The notes under the pieces are model-generated. The model searched no databases. It was given only the letters and a program-made list of their open reading frames with translations, and was not told the origin of the DNA. Shown piece by piece: positions 26,131-35,109 of a DNA stretch of 64,000 nt. The stretch lies in NCBI GenBank assembly GCA_963804005.1, contig CAWDOP010000019.1, positions 69,949 to 133,948 of the forward strand, read 5' to 3'. Made by a program: the position numbers and the translations under genes. Every line of letters begins with the position of its first letter. The stretch's first letter is position 1. Source of the DNA: JAGXRK01 sp963804005 (GTDB taxonomy: Bacteria; Bacteroidota; Ignavibacteria; Ignavibacteriales; Ignavibacteriaceae).

Positions 26131-26997
26131 ATGAATTCAATTTTATTTTCAAAGATGAGTGGTGCAGGAAATGATTTTATCGTTATCGATAAAAATCTAA
26201 ATCCTGAGTTTGTTCTTTCAAATGCTGTCATCCAAAATTTATGTGATAGAAGAAAAGGTATCGGTGCAGATGGTGTAATTACTGTAGAGGATTCTGCTGA
26301 CTATGACTTTGAGATGAACTATTACAATGCTGATGGGTCTTACGGAAGTCTTTGCGGAAATGGTGCAAGATGCGCAATCTTTTTTGCAGATTTAACAGGA
26401 AGGATTACTGAATCTGTTACCAGGTTTATTGCAAATAAGTTTCAATACACCGGTAAAGTTTTGGAGAATGAGCTTATACTGTTCGATCTGAATTCTCCAA
26501 AGAAACTAAAGTATGATTTTAAGATCATGGCTTACGATCAGTTGATAAATTCTTGTTTTGCAGATACTGGTTCTCCGCATATTGTAATTAATATTTTGGA
26601 TATTCTTAAGAATCCAAAAAATCCCAAAGTGTTTTTTCAGAATTTAGATGAGGTTCCTGTAATTGAGATAGGCAGGCAAATTAGATATTTATCTGATTTT
26701 GCACCTGCAGGGACTAATGTTAATTTCATTCAAATCAAGGATGAAAAAATTTATATCAGAACTTATGAAAGAGGAGTAGAAGACGAAACCTGGGCTTGTG
26801 GAACGGGTTCTGTGGCAGCAGCCTTAATAAGTTTTGTTAAGTTTGGTTTAAAGCCGCCGGTTAAAATTATTCCAAGAAGCGGCGATCAGTTAATTGTTGA
26901 TTTTAGTATTGAAGATCAAAAAGTAAATAATTTATCATTAACAGGACCGGCAAAAGTTATTTTTACCGGACAAATTTCAATTAATTTTTTTAGATAA
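26131..26997 (+). CDS. dapF: Diaminopimelate epimerase
   Basis: Interconverts LL- and meso-diaminopimelate for lysine and peptidoglycan synthesis without a cofactor, using two cysteines. Both are visible: LCGNGARCA (Cys75) and WACGTGSVAAA (second catalytic cysteine near residue 221). The N-terminus FSKMSGAGNDFIVID and GSPHIVI in mid-protein are also typical. The 288 residues are slightly longer than the usual 270-280. It appears to be transcribed alone, with a small gene 15 bases downstream. Confidence 0.96.
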   Translation: MNSILFSKMSGAGNDFIVIDKNLNPEFVLSNAVIQNLCDRRKGIGADGVITVEDSADYDFEMNYYNADGSYGSLCGNGARCAIFFADLTGRITESVTRFIANKFQYTGKVLENELILFDLNSPKKLKYDFKIMAYDQLINSCFADTGSPHIVINILDILKNPKNPKVFFQNLDEVPVIEIGRQIRYLSDFAPAGTNVNFIQIKDEKIYIRTYERGVEDETWACGTGSVAAALISFVKFGLKPPVKIIPRSGDQLIVDFSIEDQKVNNLSLTGPAKVIFTGQISINFFR

Positions 26998-27011
26998 CAT
27001 CCGGAGCTAAA

Positions 27012-27317
27012 ATGGCAAAAGTTCTTTTTACAATTCAATATGACGTTTTACTAGAAAAAAAAAATGAATATCTGAAAACAGTAAAAGAAATAAAAAACGT
27101 ATTGAAAAAGGAAGGTATAGAATCTTATAATGTTTATGAGATAAAAGGTAAAACAAACAGCTACCAGGAAATTTATACCTTTGTTTCACTTGAAGCATAC
27201 GAAGCTTTTGATGATAGTGAAGACGAAAGGCTGAATATACTCATTAATAAAATTAGTGATATGACAGTCGGAGGTTCATCAAAGTACACCACGCTGATTG
27301 AAATCATAGAAGAATAA
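27012..27317 (+). CDS. Small protein, possible dimeric alpha/beta-barrel fold
   Basis: A 101-residue cytoplasmic protein with the alternating pattern beta (VLFTIQYDVL), helix (EYLKTVKEIKNVLKKEGI), beta (SYNVYEIKG), helix and beta (SKYTTLIEIIEE). This is what small dimeric alpha+beta-barrel (antibiotic-biosynthesis-monooxygenase-like) proteins show, but no family motif is certain. It follows dapF by 15 bases, so may be co-transcribed, and is closed by a hairpin. Confidence 0.7.
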   Translation: MAKVLFTIQYDVLLEKKNEYLKTVKEIKNVLKKEGIESYNVYEIKGKTNSYQEIYTFVSLEAYEAFDDSEDERLNILINKISDMTVGGSSKYTTLIEIIEE

Positions 27318-27320
27318 ATT

Positions 27321-27355
27321 AATGCCTGATAGAAATCAGGCATTGAGCTTTCTTT
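27321..27355 (+). terminator. Terminator after the small alpha/beta gene
   Basis: A 10-bp perfect stem AATGCCTGAT / ATCAGGCATT with a four-base loop, then GAGCTTTCTTT. The T-tract is modest. Confidence 0.7.
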
Positions 27356-27481
27356 GAAATTACAGTTTATTTCACATTTCAAACATTTTATAATTTAATC
27401 TAAAAGTTTTTAGCATATCATTTCCTCCTTTTCTCAGTAATGTAATATATCTATCTTTACGAATCCAATAATAGACTTACA

Positions 27482-28531
27482 ATGTTTGAATATACAGGTA
27501 CATTGCACGTACATTCGGTTTTTTCGGACGGCTCCGGCGAAGTTCCGGATATTGCAAAGCTTGCCGAGGAAGTCGGTTTAGATTTTCTTATCCTTACCGA
27601 TCACAATACACTTCGCGCACTTAAAGAAGGTTATGAAAAATGGTATGGCAACACTCTTTTTCTTGTTGGTGTTGAGATAAACGATAAAGAGAATAAAAAT
27701 CATTACTTGGCTTTTGGAATTGATGAAGCTTTCTCTACACGCATACCTGCAAAGGAATATGTGAAGAAAGTAAAAGAATCAGGAGGTGTTGGATTTCTTG
27801 CGCATCCTCACGAAAAAAGAACTCACATGAAAGAGCATCCGCCGTTTCCGTGGGTTGATTGGAGTATAAAGGAATTTGATGGAATTGAAATCTGGAATCA
27901 TATGTCCGAATGGATGGAAAATCTGACAGAAGAAAATAAGTATAGATCATTTCTCCATCCGCTGAGAACAATTGAAGCCCCGCCAAAGGAAACGCTTGAA
28001 ATTTGGGATAAACTTAATCTTGAGCGAAAAGTAACTGCAATTGGCGGAGTTGATGCACATGCTCACAAACACAATCTGCTTGGATTTATGGAAGTAGAAA
28101 TCTTTCCGTATAAAGTTTTGTTTAAGTCAGTCCATACTCACGTTCTGCTTGATGAAGAGATAAAAAAAGGTAACTCGCTCAAAGACATTAATAAAGCAAA
28201 ATGGCTGATATATAATGCAATGAAAGAAGGCAGAAGTTTTATCGCAAATGATTATCACGGTGAATCTAAGGGCTTTAGATTTTTCGCTGAAGATAGAAAA
28301 AAAATATATAGAATGGGAGATACCTTCAACCCCAAAGGTGAAGTTACTCTCAAAGTTCTCTTACCTGGACTTGAAGGTTCGATCAGACTGATTAAAAATG
28401 GTAAATTGATAGAGACAGTTGAAGGGCTGAACGCAGAATTTCTAGTGTCGGATTCCGGAGCTTATAGAATTGAAGTTTACAGAAATAATAGTGCCTGGAT
28501 ATATTCTAATCACATAAGAATAGGTTTATAA
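27482..28531 (+). CDS. PHP-domain phosphoesterase
   Basis: A 349-residue protein of the PHP (polymerase and histidinol phosphatase) superfamily, which uses three metal ions to hydrolyse phosphate esters. The metal motifs are HVHSVFSDGSGEVP (residues about 8-21), LILTDHNTLRAL, FLAHPHEKRTH and GGVDAHAHKHN. The C-terminal region has no PHP motif; the last 60 residues look beta-rich. The substrate is not evident. No signal peptide. Confidence 0.88.
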   Translation: MFEYTGTLHVHSVFSDGSGEVPDIAKLAEEVGLDFLILTDHNTLRALKEGYEKWYGNTLFLVGVEINDKENKNHYLAFGIDEAFSTRIPAKEYVKKVKESGGVGFLAHPHEKRTHMKEHPPFPWVDWSIKEFDGIEIWNHMSEWMENLTEENKYRSFLHPLRTIEAPPKETLEIWDKLNLERKVTAIGGVDAHAHKHNLLGFMEVEIFPYKVLFKSVHTHVLLDEEIKKGNSLKDINKAKWLIYNAMKEGRSFIANDYHGESKGFRFFAEDRKKIYRMGDTFNPKGEVTLKVLLPGLEGSIRLIKNGKLIETVEGLNAEFLVSDSGAYRIEVYRNNSAWIYSNHIRIGL

Positions 28532-28556
28532 GCGCATCTTAATAAATCTTAGCAGA

Positions 28557-28646
28557 CTTTGCATATTGCTGGAATAAAGTAAAAATTTGTCAATTCCATC
28601 TTGCTTACTAGACAGGCAGGTAGTCCAAAATTCCAATATGGCAAAG
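28557..28646. repeat. 90-bp imperfect inverted repeat
   Basis: CTTTGCATATTGCTGGAAT (28557-28575) faces ATTCCAATATGGCAAAG (28630-28646). Between them an inner palindrome-like tract (CTTGCTTACTAGACAGGCAGG) recalls a common short bacterial repeat. There is no coding capacity. It sits just upstream of the tRNA-Arg gene and looks like a decayed mobile hairpin. Confidence 0.5.
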
Positions 28647-28673
28647 GATGTATAAGTTGGGTTAAAATAGTTT

Positions 28674-28747
28674 GCGCCCGTAGTTCAAATGGATAGAATG
28701 TTAGATTCCGGTTCTAAAGGTTGCAGGTTCGAATCCTGCCGGGCGTA
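28674..28747 (+). tRNA. tRNA-Arg (anticodon CCG)
   Basis: A 74-base cloverleaf: acceptor GCGCCCG against CGGGCGT with a terminal G.U pair, D-arm with GTTCAAATGGATAGAA, anticodon stem TTAGA/TCTAA with loop TTCCGGT, so anticodon CCG reading CGG. The T-arm is GCAGG-TTCGAAT-CCTGC. CCA is not encoded; the discriminator base is A. Confidence 0.95.
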
Positions 28748-28914
28748 CTGGAATAGGAAACAAAAAACAAGATAAAAGTAAAAAGATAAAAGCTGGAATT
28801 AATTCATCCTATGGTGAATTGCAAACATATCCACTAAATCTTTTGAAGTATATCCTTTCTGTATTAAATTTGCCACACTTTTAATAATTTTTCTTAAGAA
28901 TTAAGGATTTTCTG

Positions 28915-29604
28915 ATGTTAACTAAAAAGAAAAAACTCACCAGGAAAGAAATAAAACAGGACAAATTGGTTGAGTCTTATTATAAATCACTAAAATTTTT
29001 TGAAGAGAATAAAAACAAAATACTTCTATATGGAGGCATTTTAGTAGTAGTTGTATTGGCAGTATTCTATTTCATCAATCAAAAATCACAAGCTAATGTT
29101 ACAGCGGGACTTGAACTATCACGCATAATGGACCTTTATGATTCAGGTGCTTTTCTTGAAGCAATCGAAGGAAGGCAGGGAACAAATATTATAGGTCTCA
29201 AAAGTATAGTTGAAAAATACGGCAGTACTGAAAACGGTGAAACTGCTAAAATTTATCTTGCCAATTCATATTCATTTCTTGGAAGAACAGAGGAAGCATA
29301 TCAATATTACTCAGATTATAACGGCAGTATAGATATGTATAAAGCAACCTCTTACGCAGGGCAGGCTGCTTACCATTCGGTTAAAGCTGAGTATAAGAAA
29401 GCAGCAGATCTTTATCTAAGTGCGTCAAGAGTTTCTAAAGATAATATTCAAAGACCCGAATATCTCCTTCAAGCGGCAATAAATTATATTTCAGCCGGTG
29501 ATAAAGAAGAAGCTAAAGAACTACTGCAATCCATTAAGGATGATTATAAAACATCCGCAGCCTTTGCTTCAGTGGATAGATACTTATTACAAATTGATCA
29601 ATAA
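28915..29604 (+). CDS. Membrane-anchored TPR protein (YfgM-like layout)
   Basis: A 229-residue protein with a basic N-terminal cytoplasmic part, one membrane helix (about 38-57) and a periplasmic TPR-like region (for example SYSFLGRTEEAYQYYSDY and EYKKAADLYLSASRVS). The layout resembles YfgM, which in gamma-proteobacteria works with PpiD at the SecYEG translocon, but similarity is only architectural. It is separated from efp by a terminator. Function inferred, not shown. Confidence 0.7.
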   Translation: MLTKKKKLTRKEIKQDKLVESYYKSLKFFEENKNKILLYGGILVVVVLAVFYFINQKSQANVTAGLELSRIMDLYDSGAFLEAIEGRQGTNIIGLKSIVEKYGSTENGETAKIYLANSYSFLGRTEEAYQYYSDYNGSIDMYKATSYAGQAAYHSVKAEYKKAADLYLSASRVSKDNIQRPEYLLQAAINYISAGDKEEAKELLQSIKDDYKTSAAFASVDRYLLQIDQ

Positions 29605-29624
29605 TTGGTCATTTTTAGCCAACT

Positions 29625-29660
29625 TTGCCTCGGAATTGATCATTTTCGGGGCTTTTTTGT
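29625..29660 (+). terminator. Terminator upstream of efp
   Basis: Stem GCCTCG / CGGGGC (one G.U pair) with a 14-base loop, followed by six T residues. It ends the TPR gene transcript. Confidence 0.8.
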
Positions 29661-29746
29661 CTAATTTTCACTTATTTAATTTCTTGACTTTCAGAGGGCA
29701 TATATCTATTTTTTTCAACCTTTAATTAACATTTATTTCAGGAAAA

Positions 29747-30313
29747 ATGGCAGACACTTCAGACTTCAGAAACGGACTTATAATAAAATTTAAGAATGAT
29801 CTTTATTCTATTGTAGAATTTCAACACGTAAAACCCGGTAAGGGTGGAGCTTTTGTCAGATCAACTTTAAAAAACCTTAAAACAGGCAGAGTGCTGGAAA
29901 ATACATTTCGTTCTGGTGAAGGCGTTGAAATTGTTCGTGTTGAAAGAAGAAAATATCAATACCTTTATCGTGAAGGCGAATTTCTTGTTTGTATGGATAA
30001 TGATACTTACGAACAAATAAATATTCCTATAGAATTATTTGGTGATGGAGTAGTTTATCTGAAGGAAGCTGAAGAAGTAGAAATTCTTTTCAATGGAAAT
30101 GAAATAATAAATGTAGAACCTCCGACTTTTGCTTATCTTAGAGTAACTCATACTGAACCGGGATTTAAGGGTAACACAGCAACAGGTGCTCTGAAACCAG
30201 CAACGCTTGAAACATCGGCAACGGTTAATGTTCCCCTCTTTATTAATGTTGATGATATTTTGAAAGTAGATACAAGAACAGGGGAGTATGTAGAAAGAGT
30301 AAAATCTAAATAG
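29747..30313 (+). CDS. efp: Elongation factor P
   Basis: Rescues ribosomes stalled at polyproline stretches by entering the E site. The 188 residues show the three beta-barrel domains of EF-P. The tip loop PGKGGAF has Lys32, the position modified in many bacteria. TLKNLKTGRVLENTFRSGEGVE and GLKPATLETSATVNVPLFI-like text follow. No modification enzyme (EpmA or YmfI type) is nearby. It starts a cluster with accB, accC and gcvH, the usual efp-accB-accC order. Confidence 0.97.
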   Translation: MADTSDFRNGLIIKFKNDLYSIVEFQHVKPGKGGAFVRSTLKNLKTGRVLENTFRSGEGVEIVRVERRKYQYLYREGEFLVCMDNDTYEQINIPIELFGDGVVYLKEAEEVEILFNGNEIINVEPPTFAYLRVTHTEPGFKGNTATGALKPATLETSATVNVPLFINVDDILKVDTRTGEYVERVKSK

Positions 30314-30323
30314 AGGAATTAAA

Positions 30324-30788
30324 ATGGATATAAATTTAATTAAAAAACTTATTAAGCTTGTTGAAAACAGTGAAGTAACTGATCTCGAAGTTGAAGAGAA
30401 TGGAATTAAAATAAAAGTTGCTAAAAAAGTCAGAGTTTCTCAAATACCGGTGCAGAATTTTCAGGCTGCAGCCCCGGTTACACAAGCACTGCCGATTGAA
30501 TCTAAAGAAACAAAAGCTCTTGTTCAAAAAGAAGAAGAAACATCTGCAGGATTACACGAAATCAAATCGCCGATAGTTGGAACTTTTTATAGAGCCCCTG
30601 CTCCTGATGCAGATTCTTATGTTCAGGTAGGCGATACTATTTCTTCCGGCGCTGTGCTTTGTATCGTGGAAGCCATGAAATTGATGAATGAGATTGAATC
30701 GGATGTAAGTGGTAAAATTGTAAAAATTCTTGTTGAAAATGGCAAACCGGTTGAGTATAATCAGCCGCTGTTTTTGATTCAAACTTAA
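30324..30788 (+). CDS. accB: Biotin carboxyl carrier protein of acetyl-CoA carboxylase
   Basis: Carries biotin between the biotin carboxylase and carboxyltransferase active sites in fatty-acid synthesis. The 154 residues have an N-terminal helical docking segment (DINLIKKLIKLVENS), an Ala/Pro/Glu linker (about 40-78) and the C-terminal biotinyl domain with EAMKLMNEI, biotinylated on Lys119. It follows efp by ten bases and accC follows by 26. Confidence 0.97.
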   Translation: MDINLIKKLIKLVENSEVTDLEVEENGIKIKVAKKVRVSQIPVQNFQAAAPVTQALPIESKETKALVQKEEETSAGLHEIKSPIVGTFYRAPAPDADSYVQVGDTISSGAVLCIVEAMKLMNEIESDVSGKIVKILVENGKPVEYNQPLFLIQT

Positions 30789-30814
30789 AGACCTAATAAT
30801 ATTTAGAGAAAAAT

Positions 30815-32143
30815 TTGTTTAATAAGATTTTAATTGCTAATCGCGGCGAAATTGCACTAAGAATAATCAGAACCTGTAAAGAACTTGGAATTAAAACAGT
30901 TGCTGTTTATTCTGAGGTTGACAGAGAATCACTTCACGTTACCTTTGCAGACGAAGCTGTTTGCATAGGACCTGCTCTTGGAAAAGAAAGTTATTTAAAA
31001 ATTCCCGCTATTATCTCCGCTGCCAATATAACAGGTGCAGATGCTATCCATCCCGGCTATGGCTTTCTTGCTGAGAATGCAGACTTTTCGGCAATATGTG
31101 CTGAATCTAATATTAAGTTTATTGGACCTTCACCCGAAATGATAAGAGCAATGGGAGATAAATCTTTTGCTAAAGACACGATGAAGAAAAATGGTGTTCC
31201 GGTTATTCCCGGGAGTGATGGAGTAATTGATAACCCCGAAGAAGGCAAAAAGCTTGCTCACGAAATTGGATTTCCGGTTATAATTAAAGCTTCTGCAGGC
31301 GGCGGCGGTAAAGGAATGAGAATTGTTTGGGAAGAAAAAGATTTTGACAAAGCATTTCAAACAGCTCAGACAGAAGCCGAAGCTGCATTTAGTAATTCTG
31401 CAGTTTACATTGAAAAATTTCTTGAGAATCCACGTCACATCGAATTTCAGATAATGGGTGACAGATTCGGAAATGTTTATCATTATGGCGAAAGAGATTG
31501 TTCTGTTCAGAGAAGACATCAAAAGCTTATCGAGGAAGCTCCTTCTCCTGCTCTTAATGCCGAATTAAGAGAAAAAATGGGACAAGCTGCAGTGCTTGGC
31601 GCTAAGTCGGTTAATTATGAAGGCGCAGGAACGATTGAGTTCTTACTTGACAAGCATCATAATTTTTATTTTATGGAAATGAATACACGTATTCAGGTTG
31701 AACATCCTGTTACTGAATTCGTATGGGGGGTTGATTTAATAAGACAACAAATTTTGGTTGCCAGTGGAGAAAAAGTTGAAGTGCTTCCGGAGCAGCCTAA
31801 AGGGCATAGTATTGAATTCAGAATTAATGCGGAAGATTATGAAAATAACTTTAGACCTTCACCTGGAAAAATAACTTCTCTGAATATGCCGGGTGGATTC
31901 GGTGTAAGAGTTGATTCACATATTTATCAAGCTTATACTATTCCTCCCAATTATGATTCTCTTGTTGCTAAACTTATAGTATGGGGAACAGATCGCCCTC
32001 ATGCACTAGCAAGAGGAAAAAGAGCCCTTGAAGAATTTGTTATTGAAGGAATTAAAACAACTATTCCTTTTCATTTAAAAGTTTTGGAAGATAAAAGGTT
32101 TTTAAGCGGTAATTTTGATACCGGGTTTCTCGATAAGTTCTAA
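30815..32143 (+). CDS. accC: Biotin carboxylase subunit of acetyl-CoA carboxylase
   Basis: ATP-grasp enzyme that carboxylates the biotin on AccB. The 442 residues include FNKILIANRGEIALRI, the glycine-rich loop KASAGGGGKGMRI, YGERDCSVQRRHQKLIEE and MNTRIQVEHPVTE. The start is a TTG at 30815, immediately in front of the conserved N-terminus. The length matches AccC (about 445). The carboxyltransferase genes accA and accD are not in the window. Confidence 0.96.
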   Translation: MFNKILIANRGEIALRIIRTCKELGIKTVAVYSEVDRESLHVTFADEAVCIGPALGKESYLKIPAIISAANITGADAIHPGYGFLAENADFSAICAESNIKFIGPSPEMIRAMGDKSFAKDTMKKNGVPVIPGSDGVIDNPEEGKKLAHEIGFPVIIKASAGGGGKGMRIVWEEKDFDKAFQTAQTEAEAAFSNSAVYIEKFLENPRHIEFQIMGDRFGNVYHYGERDCSVQRRHQKLIEEAPSPALNAELREKMGQAAVLGAKSVNYEGAGTIEFLLDKHHNFYFMEMNTRIQVEHPVTEFVWGVDLIRQQILVASGEKVEVLPEQPKGHSIEFRINAEDYENNFRPSPGKITSLNMPGGFGVRVDSHIYQAYTIPPNYDSLVAKLIVWGTDRPHALARGKRALEEFVIEGIKTTIPFHLKVLEDKRFLSGNFDTGFLDKF

Positions 32144-32181
32144 TCAATAAATAATGAAATAATTTTCAAACAGAGGTTAAA

Positions 32182-32562
32182 ATGAATATTCCCATAAATT
32201 TAATATATACTAATGAACACGAGTGGGTACTTGTTGATGGCAATGTTGGAACAATTGGCCTTACAGATTATGCGCAAGGGGAATTAGGTGATATTGTATT
32301 CATTGACATTGATCCTAGCTTAGCCGAAATTAAAAAAGGTCAGTCAGTCGGAACCATTGAAGCAGTGAAAACCGTAAGTGATATTTACGCTCCTTTTTCA
32401 GGGAAGGTATTAGAGATAAATGCCAATCTTGCCAACAATCCAGAAATCATTAACTCCGATCCTTATGGTGAAGGCTGGATATTAAAAGTTGAGATCAGCG
32501 ATTCTTCAGAGCTAAATGATTTACTTGATGCTGCCGGTTATAAAGCTTTGATTGGACAGTAA
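32182..32562 (+). CDS. gcvH: Glycine cleavage system H protein
   Basis: Lipoyl carrier that shuttles the aminomethyl intermediate of glycine cleavage. The 126 residues match family length. EHEWVLVDGNVGTIGLTDYAQ and the lipoylation motif GTIEAVKTVSD (Lys63) are visible. It follows accC with its own ribosome binding site (GAGG) and is ended by a terminator. The P, T and L proteins are elsewhere; only the paralogous YgfZ (19281) is in the window. Confidence 0.96.
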   Translation: MNIPINLIYTNEHEWVLVDGNVGTIGLTDYAQGELGDIVFIDIDPSLAEIKKGQSVGTIEAVKTVSDIYAPFSGKVLEINANLANNPEIINSDPYGEGWILKVEISDSSELNDLLDAAGYKALIGQ

Positions 32563-32610
32563 AGAATTGTAATCCTTTTTTGTTATTAGATCATTGCAAA
32601 ACTTTTACGG

Positions 32611-32640
32611 AATCCGGCACAATGCCGGATTTTGTTTTTA
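32611..32640 (+). terminator. Terminator after gcvH
   Basis: A 9-bp stem AATCCGGCA / TGCCGGATT with a three-base loop, then TTGTTTTTA. Confidence 0.88.
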
Positions 32641-32659
32641 GTACTTAATGAAAGTTTAA

Positions 32660-34201
32660 ATGTCTAAAAGAGAAACAATAGTAATCATAGATTTTGGTTC
32701 GCAGTACACACAACTAATTACGCGGCGCATAAGAGAAGCAAATGCCTACTCTGAAATCCATCCTCATAATATATCTTATGAAAAAGTAAAAGAAATTAAT
32801 CCGGTTGGAATAATTTTATCCGGCGGACCAATGAGTGTTTATGATGATGACTCACCCGATTTAGATGAAAACATTTTACATTCTGGTGTTCCACTGCTTG
32901 GAATTTGTTACGGTCTTCAGCTGATATCCAAAAAGTTAGACGGCAAAGTTGATCCTGCGAAAGACAGAGAATATGGTCGTGCAAGACTTATGATTATTAA
33001 AGATTCGCTTTTATTCAAAGGAATAAAAAAAGAATCAAATGTATGGATGAGTCATGGTGATTATCTTACAGAACTGCCAAAAGGATTTGAAGTAATTGCT
33101 AAATCAGATCACTCACCGATTTGTGCAATCTCTGATGAACAAAGAAAAATCTATGGAGTTCAGTTCCATCCGGAAGTTATACATTCAGATGAAGGAACTG
33201 AGATAATTAATAACTTTCTTTTCAATATTTGTAAATGCAAGGGGGATTGGACTCCGCACAATTTTATAGAAGAAAGTATTAAGCGAATAAAAGAACTAGT
33301 CGGTAATTCAAAAGTTATTTGTGCATTAAGCGGCGGAGTTGATTCAACAGTTGCGGCTGTGCTTGTTAAAAAAGCAATCGGTGATGATTTAATCTGCATT
33401 CATATTGATACTGGATTGATGAGAAAAAATGAAAGCAGAAAAATCGGAAAATTATTTGATGATAAATTAAATCTTAATCATATCCATGTAGATGCCTCAG
33501 AATTATTTCTTTCAAAGCTTAAAGGTGTAGCAGAACCTGAAAAGAAAAGAAAAATTATCGGTAATACTTTTATAGAAGTTTTTGAAGAGCAGGCAAAAAA
33601 ATACAGCGATGCTAAATATCTTGTGCAAGGCACACTTTATCCTGATGTAATAGAATCTGTATCAGTTAAAGGTGCTTCGGCAACTATAAAATCTCATCAC
33701 AATGTTGGTGGACTCCCCGAAAAAATGAATCTTAAACTGATTGAACCGTTTAGAGAATTGTTTAAAGATGAGGTGCGAAATGTTGGAAGAGAATTAGAAA
33801 TTCCGGAAAAATTTATTCAGCGTCATCCGTTTCCCGGACCCGGTCTTGCAGTCAGAATTCTTGGTGAAGTAACAAAAGAAAAACTTGATATTCTTCGTGA
33901 AGCTGATGATATTTTTATCAGTTCAATCAGGGAAGCGGATCTTTACACACAAATCTGGCAGGCTTTTGCCGTACTTTTACCGATTCAGTCGGTTGGTGTT
34001 ATGGGAGATCAAAGAACTTATGAAAATGTTCTTTCTCTACGTGCAGTAACTTCTGTTGATGGAATGACTGCTGATTGGTTTCAGTTTAATCACGAGTTTC
34101 TATCAAATGTTTCGAACAAAATTATTAACAAAGTACGAGGAATAAACAGAGTTGTTTATGATATCAGTTCGAAACCTCCGGCAACTATTGAGTGGGAATA
34201 A
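32660..34201 (+). CDS. guaA: GMP synthase (glutamine-hydrolysing)
   Basis: Makes GMP from XMP. The 513 residues combine a class I glutamine amidotransferase (about 1-190: GICYGLQLISKKL with the catalytic cysteine, then GVQFHPEV) with an ATP-pyrophosphatase domain (CALSGGVDSTVAAVLVKKA). The C-terminal dimerisation domain follows (HPFPGPGLAVRILG and ISSKPPATIEWE at the very end). All catalytic residues are intact. Confidence 0.97.
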   Translation: MSKRETIVIIDFGSQYTQLITRRIREANAYSEIHPHNISYEKVKEINPVGIILSGGPMSVYDDDSPDLDENILHSGVPLLGICYGLQLISKKLDGKVDPAKDREYGRARLMIIKDSLLFKGIKKESNVWMSHGDYLTELPKGFEVIAKSDHSPICAISDEQRKIYGVQFHPEVIHSDEGTEIINNFLFNICKCKGDWTPHNFIEESIKRIKELVGNSKVICALSGGVDSTVAAVLVKKAIGDDLICIHIDTGLMRKNESRKIGKLFDDKLNLNHIHVDASELFLSKLKGVAEPEKKRKIIGNTFIEVFEEQAKKYSDAKYLVQGTLYPDVIESVSVKGASATIKSHHNVGGLPEKMNLKLIEPFRELFKDEVRNVGRELEIPEKFIQRHPFPGPGLAVRILGEVTKEKLDILREADDIFISSIREADLYTQIWQAFAVLLPIQSVGVMGDQRTYENVLSLRAVTSVDGMTADWFQFNHEFLSNVSNKIINKVRGINRVVYDISSKPPATIEWE

Positions 34202-34206
34202 ATATT

Positions 34207-35109
34207 GTGGATGAATTTAAGTTTCAGGAAAAACTAAGCCTGGCTGCAAGTTATGAGAGTCTTGAAAATTATCTTCACGCAATTCAGATTTATACTTCTT
34301 TAATTGAAGAAGATGATTCTTACCTAGAAACTTATTTACGGTTCATTAACTTATATGAAAGAACCGGAAGAATCGAAGAAGGGGCAAAAGTTGTTGACAG
34401 AATGGTTAAGTCAAATCCTAAAAAGGATTATGCTTTATTAACTTCAGCAGAATTTTATATGCGTTACTCATTTTGGGAAAAAGCTGCAGAAGTTTTATCA
34501 GCACTTGACGCTGCAGACTATCCTTTTATTGATTATTGGCGTGGACTCTGTTATTATAATTTAAAGAATTACGATGCGGCAAGATTTTCGTTGGAATATT
34601 ATTATAAATATTCTGATGTTGATGATTTGGCTGCTCAAGTATTGTTGTTGCTTGTAAAAGTTGAATTTGAACTTGGCAATTTTGAGGATGCCTTAGAATA
34701 TGCTGGAAAATTTGAATATCTTGATTCACATAACTGGGAAATAAATTTATTATTTGCAAAAGTTTATTTTGAACTTGATATGCTTACACACGCAGTTATT
34801 AAAATTGAGAAAGCCTTCAGAAGAAAAAAAAGAAAACCTGAAATAATGGAAACAGCAGCCAAAATATATTTTAGATCTGGTGAATATGATAAAGCTGAAA
34901 AATATTTTAACCTTTTACTGGAATCAACCGATGAAATTTCAGCCGAAGTATATTCATACATTGTTGCGCTTGCAAAAGAAAATAAAGAATTTGATAAAGC
35001 TCAATTATATTATGAACTTGCTTTAAAGATTGATCCAGGATTTCAAACTGCAATAAACGCCCGTAACTCTCAATCTTCAAAGAAAACAAGCAGAGTGAGA
35101 AATGAATAA
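34207..35109 (+). CDS. TPR protein
   Basis: A cytoplasmic protein of 300 residues, almost wholly tetratricopeptide repeats (for example YLHAIQIYTSLIEED, NYDAARFSLEYYYKYSD, EYDKAEKYFNLLLES, and FDKAQLYYELALKIDPGFQTAI). The start is uncertain: I favour the GTG at 34207, just after the guaA stop and behind GGGA, over an in-frame GTG at 34192 that overlaps guaA without a ribosome binding site. It overlaps the next gene by eight bases, so is probably coupled to it. No specific function can be read. Confidence 0.75.
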   Translation: MDEFKFQEKLSLAASYESLENYLHAIQIYTSLIEEDDSYLETYLRFINLYERTGRIEEGAKVVDRMVKSNPKKDYALLTSAEFYMRYSFWEKAAEVLSALDAADYPFIDYWRGLCYYNLKNYDAARFSLEYYYKYSDVDDLAAQVLLLLVKVEFELGNFEDALEYAGKFEYLDSHNWEINLLFAKVYFELDMLTHAVIKIEKAFRRKKRKPEIMETAAKIYFRSGEYDKAEKYFNLLLESTDEISAEVYSYIVALAKENKEFDKAQLYYELALKIDPGFQTAINARNSQSSKKTSRVRNE

